The notes under the pieces were generated by a model. The model made no database searches, was not told the origin of the DNA, and saw only the letters and a program-made list of their open reading frames with translations. 64,000 bases of DNA. Source: Apus apus. Lineage: Eukaryota > Chordata > Aves > Apodiformes > Apodidae. The stretch covers positions 11,605,333 to 11,669,332 of the forward strand of contig NC_067299.1 in assembly GCF_020740795.1 (NCBI RefSeq). Direction: 5' to 3'. Positions 26,801-36,490 of this stretch are shown here, one piece after another. The position numbers and the translations under genes are program-made. The first letter of the stretch is position 1; each line of letters begins with the position of its first letter.

Positions 26801-27425
26801 AGTTTAGGCAGAAAGATGTTCTAACTAGCACCTCTTCTAGAACATTCATCTCTCCTGCCAATGTCCTATCAATCCATATCCTAGAGATGAATGATTGTTC
26901 AGAGCCTGCAATGTTGCCTTCTCTTCAGGAAAAAAGAGCTTTTGAAAACTGGTGGGTGTGAGTTTTACAGAAGACAAGACACCACCCTGCTTATTATAAG
27001 ACCTTACTTATTCCAAAGTCACTGTCTCCACCTTGAGTCTGCCATTCTCAGTGTTAAATTTGGAACAGGCAGAGTGCGTGATGTTAACAGATATTGTCAG
27101 ATCCATTGCTGTGCAACACGGCCAAAAGGCCTGTGCAAATACAGCTACTGAGCTCTCCTTCCCCCCACACACCTCCCGCAGGAGCAAGGCCATGTGAAAA
27201 CCATTTGGCTCTAATGCCTTTTGCCTGACATGTGAACCTCAGCTCCTTCCTAGGCGGAACAACAAAGAGAAGGGAGGAGGACTGGAGGTCACTGCTTTCA
27301 CCAGAAGCCAGATGTGGTGAGTGAACATCTAAACCTCTCAAGTCCTAGTGACACTTTCAGAAAAACAAGTGCTAGAAAAATGAGGAAGCAACCTTAACCA
27401 ACTAGTGAGAGCAGGGCAGAGTTCT
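23896..27425. other. intergenic or HSF5 3' region, nothing recognised
   Basis: Non-coding. HSF5 3' exons were sought here on the minus strand and not found. A short A-rich run lies near 26718-26737. Confidence 0.4.
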
Positions 27426-27758
27426 CCAGGCTTCTGGGAGACCTTAGAGCACCTTCCAGTACCTGAAGGGTGCCTACAGGAAAGCTGGGGAGGGGCTTTT
27501 TACCAGGGTGGGTAGTGATAGGACAAGGGGTAATGGTTTTAAACTGGAAAAGGGGAGATTTAGGTTAAACGTTAGGAAGAAATTCTTTACTGTGAGGGTG
27601 GTGAGACCCTGGAAGTGTTCAAGACCAGGTTGGATGGGGCTTGGAGCAACTTGGTTTCGTGGAAGATGTCCTTGCCCATGCAGGGGGCTGGAACTAGATG
27701 ATCTTATAGGTCCCTTCCAACCCAAACCAATCCATGATTCTGTGATTCTATGATTCCA
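27426..27758 (+). mobile_element. CR1 3' fragment with 40-bp internal deletion
   Basis: Sense CR1 3' region ending ATTCTGTGATTCTATGATTC. Compared with the copy at 43570-43804, about 40 bp between two CCCTGG motifs (near 27610) is missing. Confidence 0.9.
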
Positions 27759-28625
27759 GGAAGCATCCTCATTTGGATGCTGCCCTGGCCAACTGTGCTA
27801 GAAACAATCCTATAAACCTCATTATTTAAAAAAATTAAAATAAAAAAAAATAATAATAAAAAAAATAGTAAGGAGCAGTGTCAGGGGATGTAGAAATCAA
27901 AATGCCTTGTTTGAGAAACAAAAAACAAATGCATATTGGGATAAGCATAGTTACAAAATTCTTACCAGCCAACATGCTGAAAGAAATGGAGAAACTCCAC
28001 GTAGCTGTTCTTCTGCCAGGGGCCCAGGGCTGTTGCAGGGCCCAGTAAGGCTGAAACACTTTGGGCTGCCCAGGGCAGCAAAGGGAAGTAATTTAATTTC
28101 CCCCTCCCTGGTGACCCTGTGTGACATGTCCCATTTGAAGCCCCCCAGGCGTGTGGGTGGAAACCGAAGAGCAATGACACAAGGCAGAGCCCCTGTCAGA
28201 CCCCTTCCTATCAGGGTGTTTATGGGACCGTTCACACCAGCTCATCAGTAATCTAATCTAAACATGGCAATAATAAGGTTGTCATCCTAAGAGCCTCATC
28301 AGCCCAGCCCCAAAACCATCTGGTTCCCAAGTGATCCCTTTTTTGTCTTATTTGCTGTTTCAAGTGAACATACTTCTGACCTTGGATTTACCCCCTCATT
28401 TCCCACAGCCCCTTCACTCAGGCCCAGCACTAGATCCTGCACTTGCTGCCTGAACAGAGCAGCCCTGGAATGCCCCACAGTGCACACGAGACCTACAGCT
28501 TGGGATCCTGGGAAGACCAGGCACAGGTAAACCAAAGCACAAGGAGTGGCAGAAACTGCAGGAGCGAGAGGTGCCCGTTGCCTGTTCTCAGGTGCAGATG
28601 GTGTATCAGCTCATGATGCTCTCAC
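27759..28625. other. non-coding stretch 3' of the last HSF5-like exon
   Basis: An AT-rich simple tract lies at 27825-27870. Otherwise nothing is recognised. Confidence 0.4.
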
Positions 28626-28795
28626 TGGTAGTGAGAGCCCTCCTCTGACTCCACTTGCACCATTTCAGCTTTGGGTGCTGAACTCGTTTCCTCAACAACC
28701 TGACCCGCAGCTTCAAGATTTACTTCTGCCTCCTTGTGTTTGGCAGGTGCATCACACGGCAGTTCAGCTGCATGAGGTGAGGGCACCGGAGCACT
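28626..28795 (-). pseudogene. HSF5: HSF5-like exon with best-conserved block (170 bp, open)
   Basis: Acceptor tttctgtcag, donor CA|gtgaga. It encodes SAPVPSPHAAELPCDAP, then EAEVNLEAAGQVVEE and SSAPKAEMVQVE. The matching human block reads KTEVNLEAVFQIVDE and SSPKLEMVKVE. I could not find the following 3' exons in 20.7-28.6 kb. Confidence 0.72.
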
Positions 28796-30251
28796 CTGAC
28801 AGAAACAAAAGACACTGAACTCTTGGATCAACAGATTTCAGCGGCAGGATGTGGATTGGTTCTGTATGGCTTTGGAATGGAACCTGAGCAGTGAACTGAA
28901 GTGTTTGCTTATCCAAAAGCTTGAAAGATTGTCGTTTTCAGTTAAAACAGCAGGTTCCATTTAAAAAACTAATAATTAAAACCTACTACTTTGTTTCCAT
29001 TCACCACCTCACTCTTGGCACAATTGCTTTCTTCTATTCACTGTCTCTCCTGAGGAGAAAGGAAGGTCACTCACAAGCAGCTGTGGTCTCCTTCAGTCCA
29101 TTGTCTGCTCACCCTTTGCACTGCAGGTGGAAGTGTACCAGACACCTGTGGTCTTAGTAGGACCTGGGGGTGCAGCAGAACCACCCCCTTCCCATGCTTT
29201 TGAGGGCAGGTGTGTCCTGTGCAAGCCCAGCAGCTGGCCTCCAAGCCCCAGGAAGCTGCCCCTGTATTTATCAATCTGAGAGGATAAGTGATTTGACTGT
29301 GACTTCCCATCCCTCAGACAGATGCTCATGTCCAGGGTGGAAAAAGCAGCTCATGTTGAGAGAGGACAAAGCTGCACCGTGTGACAAATCCATACTTGAG
29401 TGTCACTGGCATAATTGGTCCTAGGCTATTTATACCCTCACACCAATGTGTCATCATGACTATCACTTGGCCATCTTGGATAAGCCAGTATTTTAAAAAA
29501 ATCATGAAGAAAAGACAAAGGTTAATACTTGCAAGACAGGAAATCACAGAATGTTAAAAACATAATTACTATTGGAATTGGCAGATCAAGCTTGGGTAGG
29601 TCAACCCTTCTTCAACACACATCACTTGCTTTGTCCTCTGTGAGGAAACAATGAAGTATATGCATCAGGCTGTAATGAAACAGGAAGCCCCTGCATTTTT
29701 ACTGCAGATCTGTTGATATTTGATAAGCCAGGCCCCCCAAATAAGGTGCAGAATCCACTAGACCTACAGAAAGCATTAACAGTGAGAACTGCAGTGATCT
29801 TTCAGAAGACATTTCTGAGGTGGGGCCAGTCCCAAGAGTCACCCTCGTTTTCCTCAAGGAAACCCAGGACTGCAGAAAGCTGCCTGGGACAAAGAGGTGC
29901 AGCTGTTTCCCAGTATTCCCATAGGATCAAAGTATCTCTTTCTGACCAGGCATGGACATTATTGAAAGTTGGACGTAGGTGTGTTAACTCAAAGGAATTA
30001 TGGTGAAGTTACGCCAAAAACCTACAGAGAATAAACCACTGCACTGCTGCTACCCTGAAACCAAACGTGAATTACAAACCTGCCTGTTTAATGCTCCAGG
30101 GCTCTTTGAAAAACACATTGGTAAGCCAGGTTACTTTCACTTTCCCAAGCAGACCAGTTTTGACATTTACATCACTCCACAAGTCCATAAACCTACAGCT
30201 CATCCATGCAGTCTCCTCCTCTTTCCCCTGAGTGCAGTGGGCTGCACTCAC
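28796..30251 (-). other. HSF5 remnant intron
   Basis: Intron between two HSF5-like exons. No repeat or exon was seen. Confidence 0.4.
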
Positions 30252-30337
30252 CTGGACAAAGCTGTGCTGGGTGCTCCTTGGAGCTGTGGGACCAGCACCA
30301 CCAGCCATAGGATCTGTGTAGGCAGGTGGGACCAGCA
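30252..30337 (-). pseudogene. HSF5: HSF5-like short exon (86 bp, open)
   Basis: Acceptor agctgcag, strong donor CAG|gtgagt. It encodes VLVPPAYTDPMAG, then PTAPRSTQHSFVQ, aligned to the human stretch from VLQCCSPPTHMDA to YFQ. It completes the phase-1 codon of the previous exon and leaves in phase 0. Confidence 0.62.
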
Positions 30338-30837
30338 CTGCAGCTCCCAGAATTCCAACATTGTCATCAGGCTTCCAGAATGTGGATTTGGCATGCAGAT
30401 GTCTATTGCTTACTTTGACTAAACGTTTCAATAATCACACAGTCAACTACATTGCAGAAAGGTGTTGTTAACTCCCAAGTGACTTTGAGACTGATTTCAT
30501 CATCTTAAAAAATATGTATTCTAACATACGGGGACATATATTACAAATATATCTTGTAAAACGGTCAAATACACACACATAGAAACTTCAGCAGCAGCCT
30601 TTAATATCTTAACATCACCTTCTTGATTTGGCTGCTTGACCTTCTCATTTCAACATACCTCAGGAAGCAGATTCCCATAGGAAGAGCTCAGACGTCCACA
30701 CACACATACACTGAAATTAAACAGTGATTTTATTCTAAAAAGCAACTTTGTAGGTGAGACAGACACGAGAGACCATTGTAGAAAAACACTGAAAAGTGTC
30801 ACTGTCCCTATCTTTTGAAAAGCAAGTGTTTTCCTAC

Positions 30838-31001
30838 CTGTTGGGCAGCAGGCTTGGCCATAGTGCCTTGGAGGTTGCTGAGTGTTGGAGGGACAGCAGC
30901 AGCTGCTCTAGACCATTGCTCCAGTGGCAGAACTGAGGTGACAGGTCAGCCCGTGTACGTGACCTACAGCATTCACTTTTTCTTCCCCAAACTACAATGC
31001 T
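30838..31001 (-). pseudogene. HSF5: HSF5-like exon with two in-frame stop codons
   Basis: Acceptor gctctccag (after a pyrimidine-rich tract), donor gtagga. Read in the only phase that fits both neighbours, codons TAG occur at 30994-30992 and 30910-30908. Between and after them are FGEEKV, GAMV(stop)SS and HYGQACCPT, which line up with human FPTEV, QTMVSSS and YSQAYYPT with near-equal spacing. Confidence 0.62.
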
Positions 31002-31139
31002 CTGGAGAGCAGTGAGGAGCACAACCCTCCCCATGGACCAAGTTTCCCTCGAGCAGTTTTGGAGCAGCACCACTGCTGCCTCCACAGCTTAAACACTACT
31101 TGGGAACTGCAGTTTCCTTTGGCAAGTGCCTTTGCAGCC

Positions 31140-31173
<34 letters not shown>

Positions 31174-32784
31174 ATATATAAATAATATATAATATATATA
31201 ATATACATTATATATAGTAAATATATATGTATTTTTTAAAAATATATAAATATATAAAGTGAAAAAATAATTCTGCAAGTCTAGATGAAATCAGCTTTTA
31301 TATCTGACCACAAGTGAGGATGCACTGCTCTTTGCCACTACATAAAATTTTCCAGCTTGTTTTTGAACAGTATGACTACTTCCTTACATGACAGGGAGCA
31401 CTTTACAGCCACAAACAAGCAGAGGAAGTTGCAAGGATAAATACTTTGTCCCACGACTTACAAAGCCTGACAATCCTCTCCCCAGCCACAGCTCAGCCTT
31501 ATGACACTGTCACCTCACCTGAGCACTCCCCTTGGTGTGGAACACCCCAGGAGGGTCACACAGCACCTGGCTTTGCAAGGCAGAGGTTGGCACTGGGGCT
31601 CAGAACTGACTGGACACTCAGTAAGAATTGGGCAGAGACACAGCAGTAAAAACTGTCCTTGTAAAATTGCACAGCTGGCCTAAACTTTGTGAGACTGGAG
31701 CTGGATGCTGCTTTGGGCAACTGTTTTTTGGTTGTTTGGGGTTTTAAAATTTATTTTTATTCCAAACATACTGGCAGTTTGGCATATTAGTTTTAACTTA
31801 GGAGACACTGAGATACCCAAGGTGGCATGAATAAATGGCAGTGCCCAAAGTTCATTTTCCCAGAAGCCTCACAGTTTGAGAGAGAAATGCAGAGTTTATC
31901 TCTTACCTCAAAACCCAATGGACAGAAACCCACCTTCAGAAAGCCTCTGTTCTTGTCTGTCTCTCTCCTGCTCAGTGTTCTCCAGGGCTCAGGGCTCACC
32001 AGGCAGCCACACATCACCTTCTTTCATAATCAAGGCTTAGTGGATGTCTTCATAGCCTCTGCAGTTTTAGCCTTGTCCGTTACTGGCTTAGCAGCTGAAG
32101 GACACCAACCATCACAAGCTTGACCAGGCTTCTCACTACACCTAAATCTAAGTTTATTTTGTTCAGTGACTAATGAGCTTTTACGGTTCAGCTGCAGCAG
32201 CAGGTCTGGCTGTTGATTTGCTTAAGAATTCCTGGCAGTGAAGTGCACTGACAGGGGAAGGATTTGATTGCACCAAACTGTGCCAGGTTTGGACACATTT
32301 CAGTGCACATATAGATTATCTCAGCCTGAATGTGTTGGCAAATTATGGCTTTATATTATTTAAATTCTGATGCTTTGTTCTGTGCTCAATAATCCTGAGT
32401 ATGAAGTGCCCATTGCTGGCATGGCCACTCTGATCTTGAGACAGACATTCTCATGAGTGTCTCCAGCAAGATGCCCCATCCAGCTTGGTATGCCCAGGGG
32501 GAAATCCTGCAGGAGCATTGCCCCAGCAGCCAGCCTGCAGCTGCCTATTGACAAGACATTGAAGTGTTAAGACCAGAACCTGGAAGGTACTCGATAGATT
32601 GTCCTTTCTTGTCAAAACATTGCCCATCATCAACATCCAGCAACGTTGCCTCCAGAGATAACCTCCTTTGGTGTGGCACTTTCAGCTGCAATGGTTGATT
32701 TTGAAATGTGACAAGTGACCTTGCTCCTAACATTTCTAATACAATTAAGCATTTAGGCACTACCTGTCTGACATGAACACTGAC
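31002..32784 (-). other. HSF5 remnant intron with AT-rich simple sequence
   Basis: Intron between the two upstream HSF5-like exons. It contains the A-run and TA-rich tract at 31143-31258; the rest is unrecognised. Confidence 0.4.
31143..31258. repeat. A(29) run followed by TA-rich tract
   Basis: Twenty-nine consecutive A from 31143 to 31171, then about 85 bp of almost pure A/T with TATA periodicity. No target-site duplication or retro-transcript body is evident on its left. Confidence 0.9.
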
Positions 32785-33116
32785 CTGAGCAATGGGAGTA
32801 GTTTACCGGGGATCTGCTCAATTTTAAGATCCCTGGATGCTTTAAGTTGAGGATGGGCTTTCTGAAATGTTCTCTCGAGCTCCACCACGAAGTATGACTG
32901 AACTGCATCACCCTTGGTGCATTGGGCTGACTGAGAACAGCCCCCTGTTGTCACCCTACATAGAGGAACAGCTCCATACAGCCCACCAGGTGAAACATGG
33001 TATAAACTTTTTGGTGAAGACCTAGTGAATGCTGCCTCACAGCTCTTCCTTGGAACAGGAAAGGTCCTCACCGATTCATTACGGGAGAGGCTGGAAGGGG
33101 CTGCTGTCCTGGGTGG
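32785..33116 (-). pseudogene. HSF5: HSF5-like exon (open, 332 bp)
   Basis: Acceptor tatctacag, donor gtcagt. The frame is open for 110 codons and leaves in phase 2. Similarity is patchy: SLYHVS aligns to a YSYVS region, and HPQLKAS...LLPLLR aligns to the human HPGQVET...PVLQR exon end. This is the least certain of the four exons at its 5' end. Confidence 0.5.
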
Positions 33117-33204
33117 CTGTAGATACTTTACAGAAAAGAGCACGGGGCTTCAGAGTAGAAGACACAGTGTACTTTGTGTCCTACCCTTGACTCTTACGTG
33201 TGAG

Positions 33205-34168
33205 ATCATAGAACGGTTTTGGTTGGAAGGGACATTAAAGATCATCTAGATCCAACTCACCTGCCATGGGTAGGGACACTTCCCACTAGACCAGGTTGCT
33301 CCAAGCCCCATCCAGCCTGGCCTTGAACATTTCCTGGGATAGGGCTTCCACAACTTTCCTGGGCAAGCTGGGCCAGGGTCTCACCCTCATGGTGAAGATT
33401 TTCCTTCTAATGTCTCATCTTGATCTCCCCACTTAGTTTTAATCCACTCCCCCTTGTCCTCTCACTCCCTGCCCTTGTCAAAAGCATCTCCCCAGCTTTC
33501 CCGGAGCCCCTTCAGGCACTGGAAGCTGCTCTAAGGTCTCCCTGGAGCCTTCTCTTCTCCAGGCTGAACACCCCAACTCTCTCAGCCTGTATCCAGAGCA
33601 GAAATCTCCAGCCCTCTGATCATCTTTGTGGCCCTTCTCTGGACTGTCTCTAGGAGCTCCATGTCCTTCTTATGTTGGGAGCTCCAGAAGTGGACACAGT
33701 GCTCCAGGTGGGGTCTCATGAGAGTCAAGTAGAGGGGCAGAATCATCTCCCTTGACCTGCTGACCACGCTGCTCTTGGTGCAGCCCAGGACACAGCTGTT
33801 TTGGGCTCCAGTGCACGTTACTGGGTCATATTGAGCTTCTCCTCCACCATCACCCCCAAGTCCTTCCCCTCAGGGCTGATCTCGATCCGTTCTCCCCCCA
33901 GCCTGTATATGTGCTTGGGATTGCCCCGACGCAGGTGCAGGACCTGGCACTTGGCCTGGCTGAACTTCATGCAGTTTGCACGAGCCCACGTCTCCAGCCT
34001 GTCAAGGTCCCTCTGGATGAATCCCTTCCCTCCAGCATGTCACCTCACCACACATTTTGGTGTCAGACTTGCTGAGGGTGCACTCAGTGCCACTGTCCAT
34101 GCTGCCAATAAAGATGTTAAACAGCATGTCCAAACCCTTGGGGAGCACCATTTGTCACTGGTCTGATT
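33205..34168 (-). mobile_element. CR1 LINE fragment (~960 bp), minus orientation
   Basis: Begins GATCATAGAACGGTTTTGGT at the CR1 3' end and runs through the 3' region into the RT end (...TGCTGCCAATAAAGATGTTA). It sits between the first HSF5-like exon and the MTMR4 3' end. Confidence 0.9.
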
Positions 34169-34289
34169 CCTAACACACCCTAAAGCAAGGGAGAAGGTGG
34201 CAAGTAGCAGCAGCCTGGGCAACACCGTGCAAGAGAATTCACCAGAAACTAAAGAATGGGTCCAAACCCAGCAGCACTAATATAGAGAT

Positions 34290-34295
34290 TTTATT
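34290..34295 (-). terminator. candidate polyadenylation signal AATAAA for MTMR4
   Basis: The plus strand reads TTTATT here, which is AATAAA on the minus strand, about 2.0 kb past the MTMR4 stop codon and about 120 bp before a CR1 element. It is the first canonical signal I noted in that unique stretch. Other sites could also be used. Confidence 0.45.
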
Positions 34296-36312
34296 GTGAC
34301 TGTATTGAGTGGTACAGCACATGTTGCTTGTCACAATGCCATCAAACTGATTTCAGAGTTTTTGGCCAGCACATTGTGACACTGACACTCACAAGAGCTA
34401 AAAGCAGTTTGCACTCAAGTCCTGAACAGGAGGCCCAGGAGTACCTATTTTCAGGCTTCCTTCTTGCTTGCAGACATTCCAACATGTGCAAACAGGAGCA
34501 AATCCAATTCCTTCTGCCAACCCAGTTGTCACTCTTCCATGTCTGGCAATGACTGCAAGGTACAAGGCAGGGGAGGATCTGAAGCCAGATGCCTTCTCCT
34601 CTCAAGCCATATTGGTGGTTCCCAGGACAGAAAAGAAGCAGAGTCCAACTAAGTACAGGGTCTTCAGATGGTGCTACCTTTGCTTGCGCTCAGAGGCTGA
34701 CATACCAAAGTGCAGGAAAGAGTCATGATTCCACTCCCTCTTGTGTATATGACAAATCATTAGAAAAGAAAAACTGGGAGATCACAACAGTGTAAAGTAC
34801 TTTGCCTGGTTCGTACACCAGGGGTCCTCACAGGTCCTCACACACATGAAGTCTCAGCTCATGAGGTGCAGAATGTATCAAACATTTTCATTGAGCTGGA
34901 AAGAAAACCTGCCTTTCTGCAAGGAAATGTCCCATGTTCAGATTCTTCTTCCTCACTAATGTGCACAGATTCCTTAGAAAGGAGGCAGGATGGATATTCC
35001 CAAAGGGATCTAGGAATTAAAAGCCCACCTGAAGCTCCTTTTCTCTCTAAATCCTTTTCCTTAGAACGCATTGGGATTCCCACTCTGTAGTGTAAAGAAG
35101 TAGAGAGGCAATTACAAGTTGGCAACTCTGAACTTTGACCACTGTACAGGAGAAAGAAAAGGAATTAAAATTCAAGAGGCATTTTAGGTAGCACTGGGGC
35201 AAGTCAGAGAGCTTGTTTCCACCACTGAACAAATGCCACACGTCATGTTTGTTGCTGTAGCTTGGCTGTACATCCTCAAGTCCTCAAGTGAAAAGAACAG
35301 ACCAGAGTGTCTGTGTCAGCCCATGTCCTTCCCCACCCCCATTTTGGTATCAATGCTTCATTCTCCCTTCTTCGGGTTACATTAAGTGCACAGAAATATA
35401 TAGCAGCATTTGGACTGAAACCCTCACGTACACCAGACAGCACATTCCAGGAGGTAAAACAACACATTATGGCCTATGCCCTCAAGGTATCAAGTTTTCA
35501 GGATAAAGAGCAGTAGGAAGTGGAGAGTTGAGGGCAGGGAAGGGGAGGAGGAGCAACACAGGAACACAAGTTCTGTTTCCATGCCAGGAGAGGATCAGGG
35601 TGCCATTCCTGTGTTAGCACCAGGCCATGACACTATTGCAGACAAAGCAGATGGGCAGAGCAGAAGTGAAAAAGCTGATCTCCCATCTCCCCACAGTACT
35701 GGGAGTCAAGCGTGCTCACCAATCCCAGCTGAGCATGAAAACAGGCAAAATCTGGTCAGCTCATTCTCAGCCAGATGAATTTCTCTCTGACACTCAAGAG
35801 AAAATCAATTAGTGATGGTTAATGAGTCTTGTTCACCAAACTGATCACAAATCACACTCATGGAAAGAGAATCTACAGAATTGCTCCAGGCTGAGGCCCT
35901 TCCAGAGCACATGGTACCACCTGGAGCTGCCCTCTTCCTTCTAGAGCAGCCTGCCTTTGTAGGGGGGTTGGTTCTAAACATGTCTTTCTATTGCTTTGGG
36001 GGTCCTTTGCACAGGCAGTATCTGCAAAAATGTTGCTTTCCAGCCCACAAAAGAGGTTGTAACCCCCTCTTTAGCCCTAGGTTGTCAGACTACAATGTAT
36101 GGGCCTGCCAGTACCAGAGCAGGGGGAACACACCAAACTCTCCAATCTCAGCTCCTCTGCTCCAGACTGACAGTAAGACTGCTGAAGACAGTGCATTCAA
36201 GCTTGGTGTTCAAGTGTTGCACCAATGGCCTTCACAATGACACTGGAGGCAGAGTCACTGTTCAAACCCATGAGAGAAAAGGCTGGGCTTAGACAGGTCC
36301 CTTGTCTGGCAT
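34296..36312 (-). other. MTMR4: probable MTMR4 3' untranslated region
   Basis: About 2 kb after the stop codon lacks recognisable repeats or other genes and ends at an AATAAA hexamer. I infer the extent from that signal; no transcript evidence is available. Confidence 0.5.
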
Positions 36313-36490
36313 TCAGCTGGAAGCTGTGGCAATGGGCTTCTTCAGATGCTGGCTCATGAGCTCCCTGGCACGAGACACTTGGATGTGGTCATAACAGAAG
36401 TTACAAACGAGGACAGGGTCATACAGCTGCTGATCAGGGATAGGCAACTTCAGATGGCAGCAACCAGCACAAAAAACGTTCCCACAGTTC
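36313..36490 (-). CDS. MTMR4: MTMR4 last coding exon p, second half of FYVE and stop (residues 1051-1109)
   Basis: Acceptor cttgacag before 36490; the TGA stop is at 36315-36313. It encodes [20 protein letters not shown] and [12 protein letters not shown], then [21 protein letters not shown]. The remaining zinc-binding cysteine pairs (CxxC, CNFC) are intact. Confidence 0.96.

Larger units (their letters stand above)
28626..33116 (-). pseudogene. HSF5: HSF5 remnant, apparently disrupted heat shock factor gene
   Basis: Four minus-strand exons with GT-AG borders and compatible phases (332, 164, 86 and 170 bp) match the middle of mammalian HSF5 in order, in the syntenic slot between MTMR4 and RNF43. 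The clearest match is an EVNLEA...VVEE...SSAPKAEMVQVE stretch in the last exon. Also seen are a YGQACCPT junction (human YSQAYYPT) and an exon end resembling PVLQR. The second exon carries two in-frame TAG codons (30992-30994 and 30908-30910), and no DNA-binding-domain exon is visible. HSF5 in mammals is a testis-specific transcription factor needed for male meiosis. Family identity rests on remembered human protein. Inference: a unitary pseudogene. Alternatives are a sequence error or an unrecognised splice form. Confidence 0.66.

Noticed and set aside
28299..28535. Minus-strand frame just downstream of the last HSF5-like exon
   Set aside because: No alignable HSF5 residues. The neighbouring frames contain stops, so it is taken as non-coding.
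35860..36240. 126-codon plus-strand frame opposite the MTMR4 3' UTR
   Set aside because: No recognised domain and no start or splice context. It lies antisense to the likely 3' UTR.
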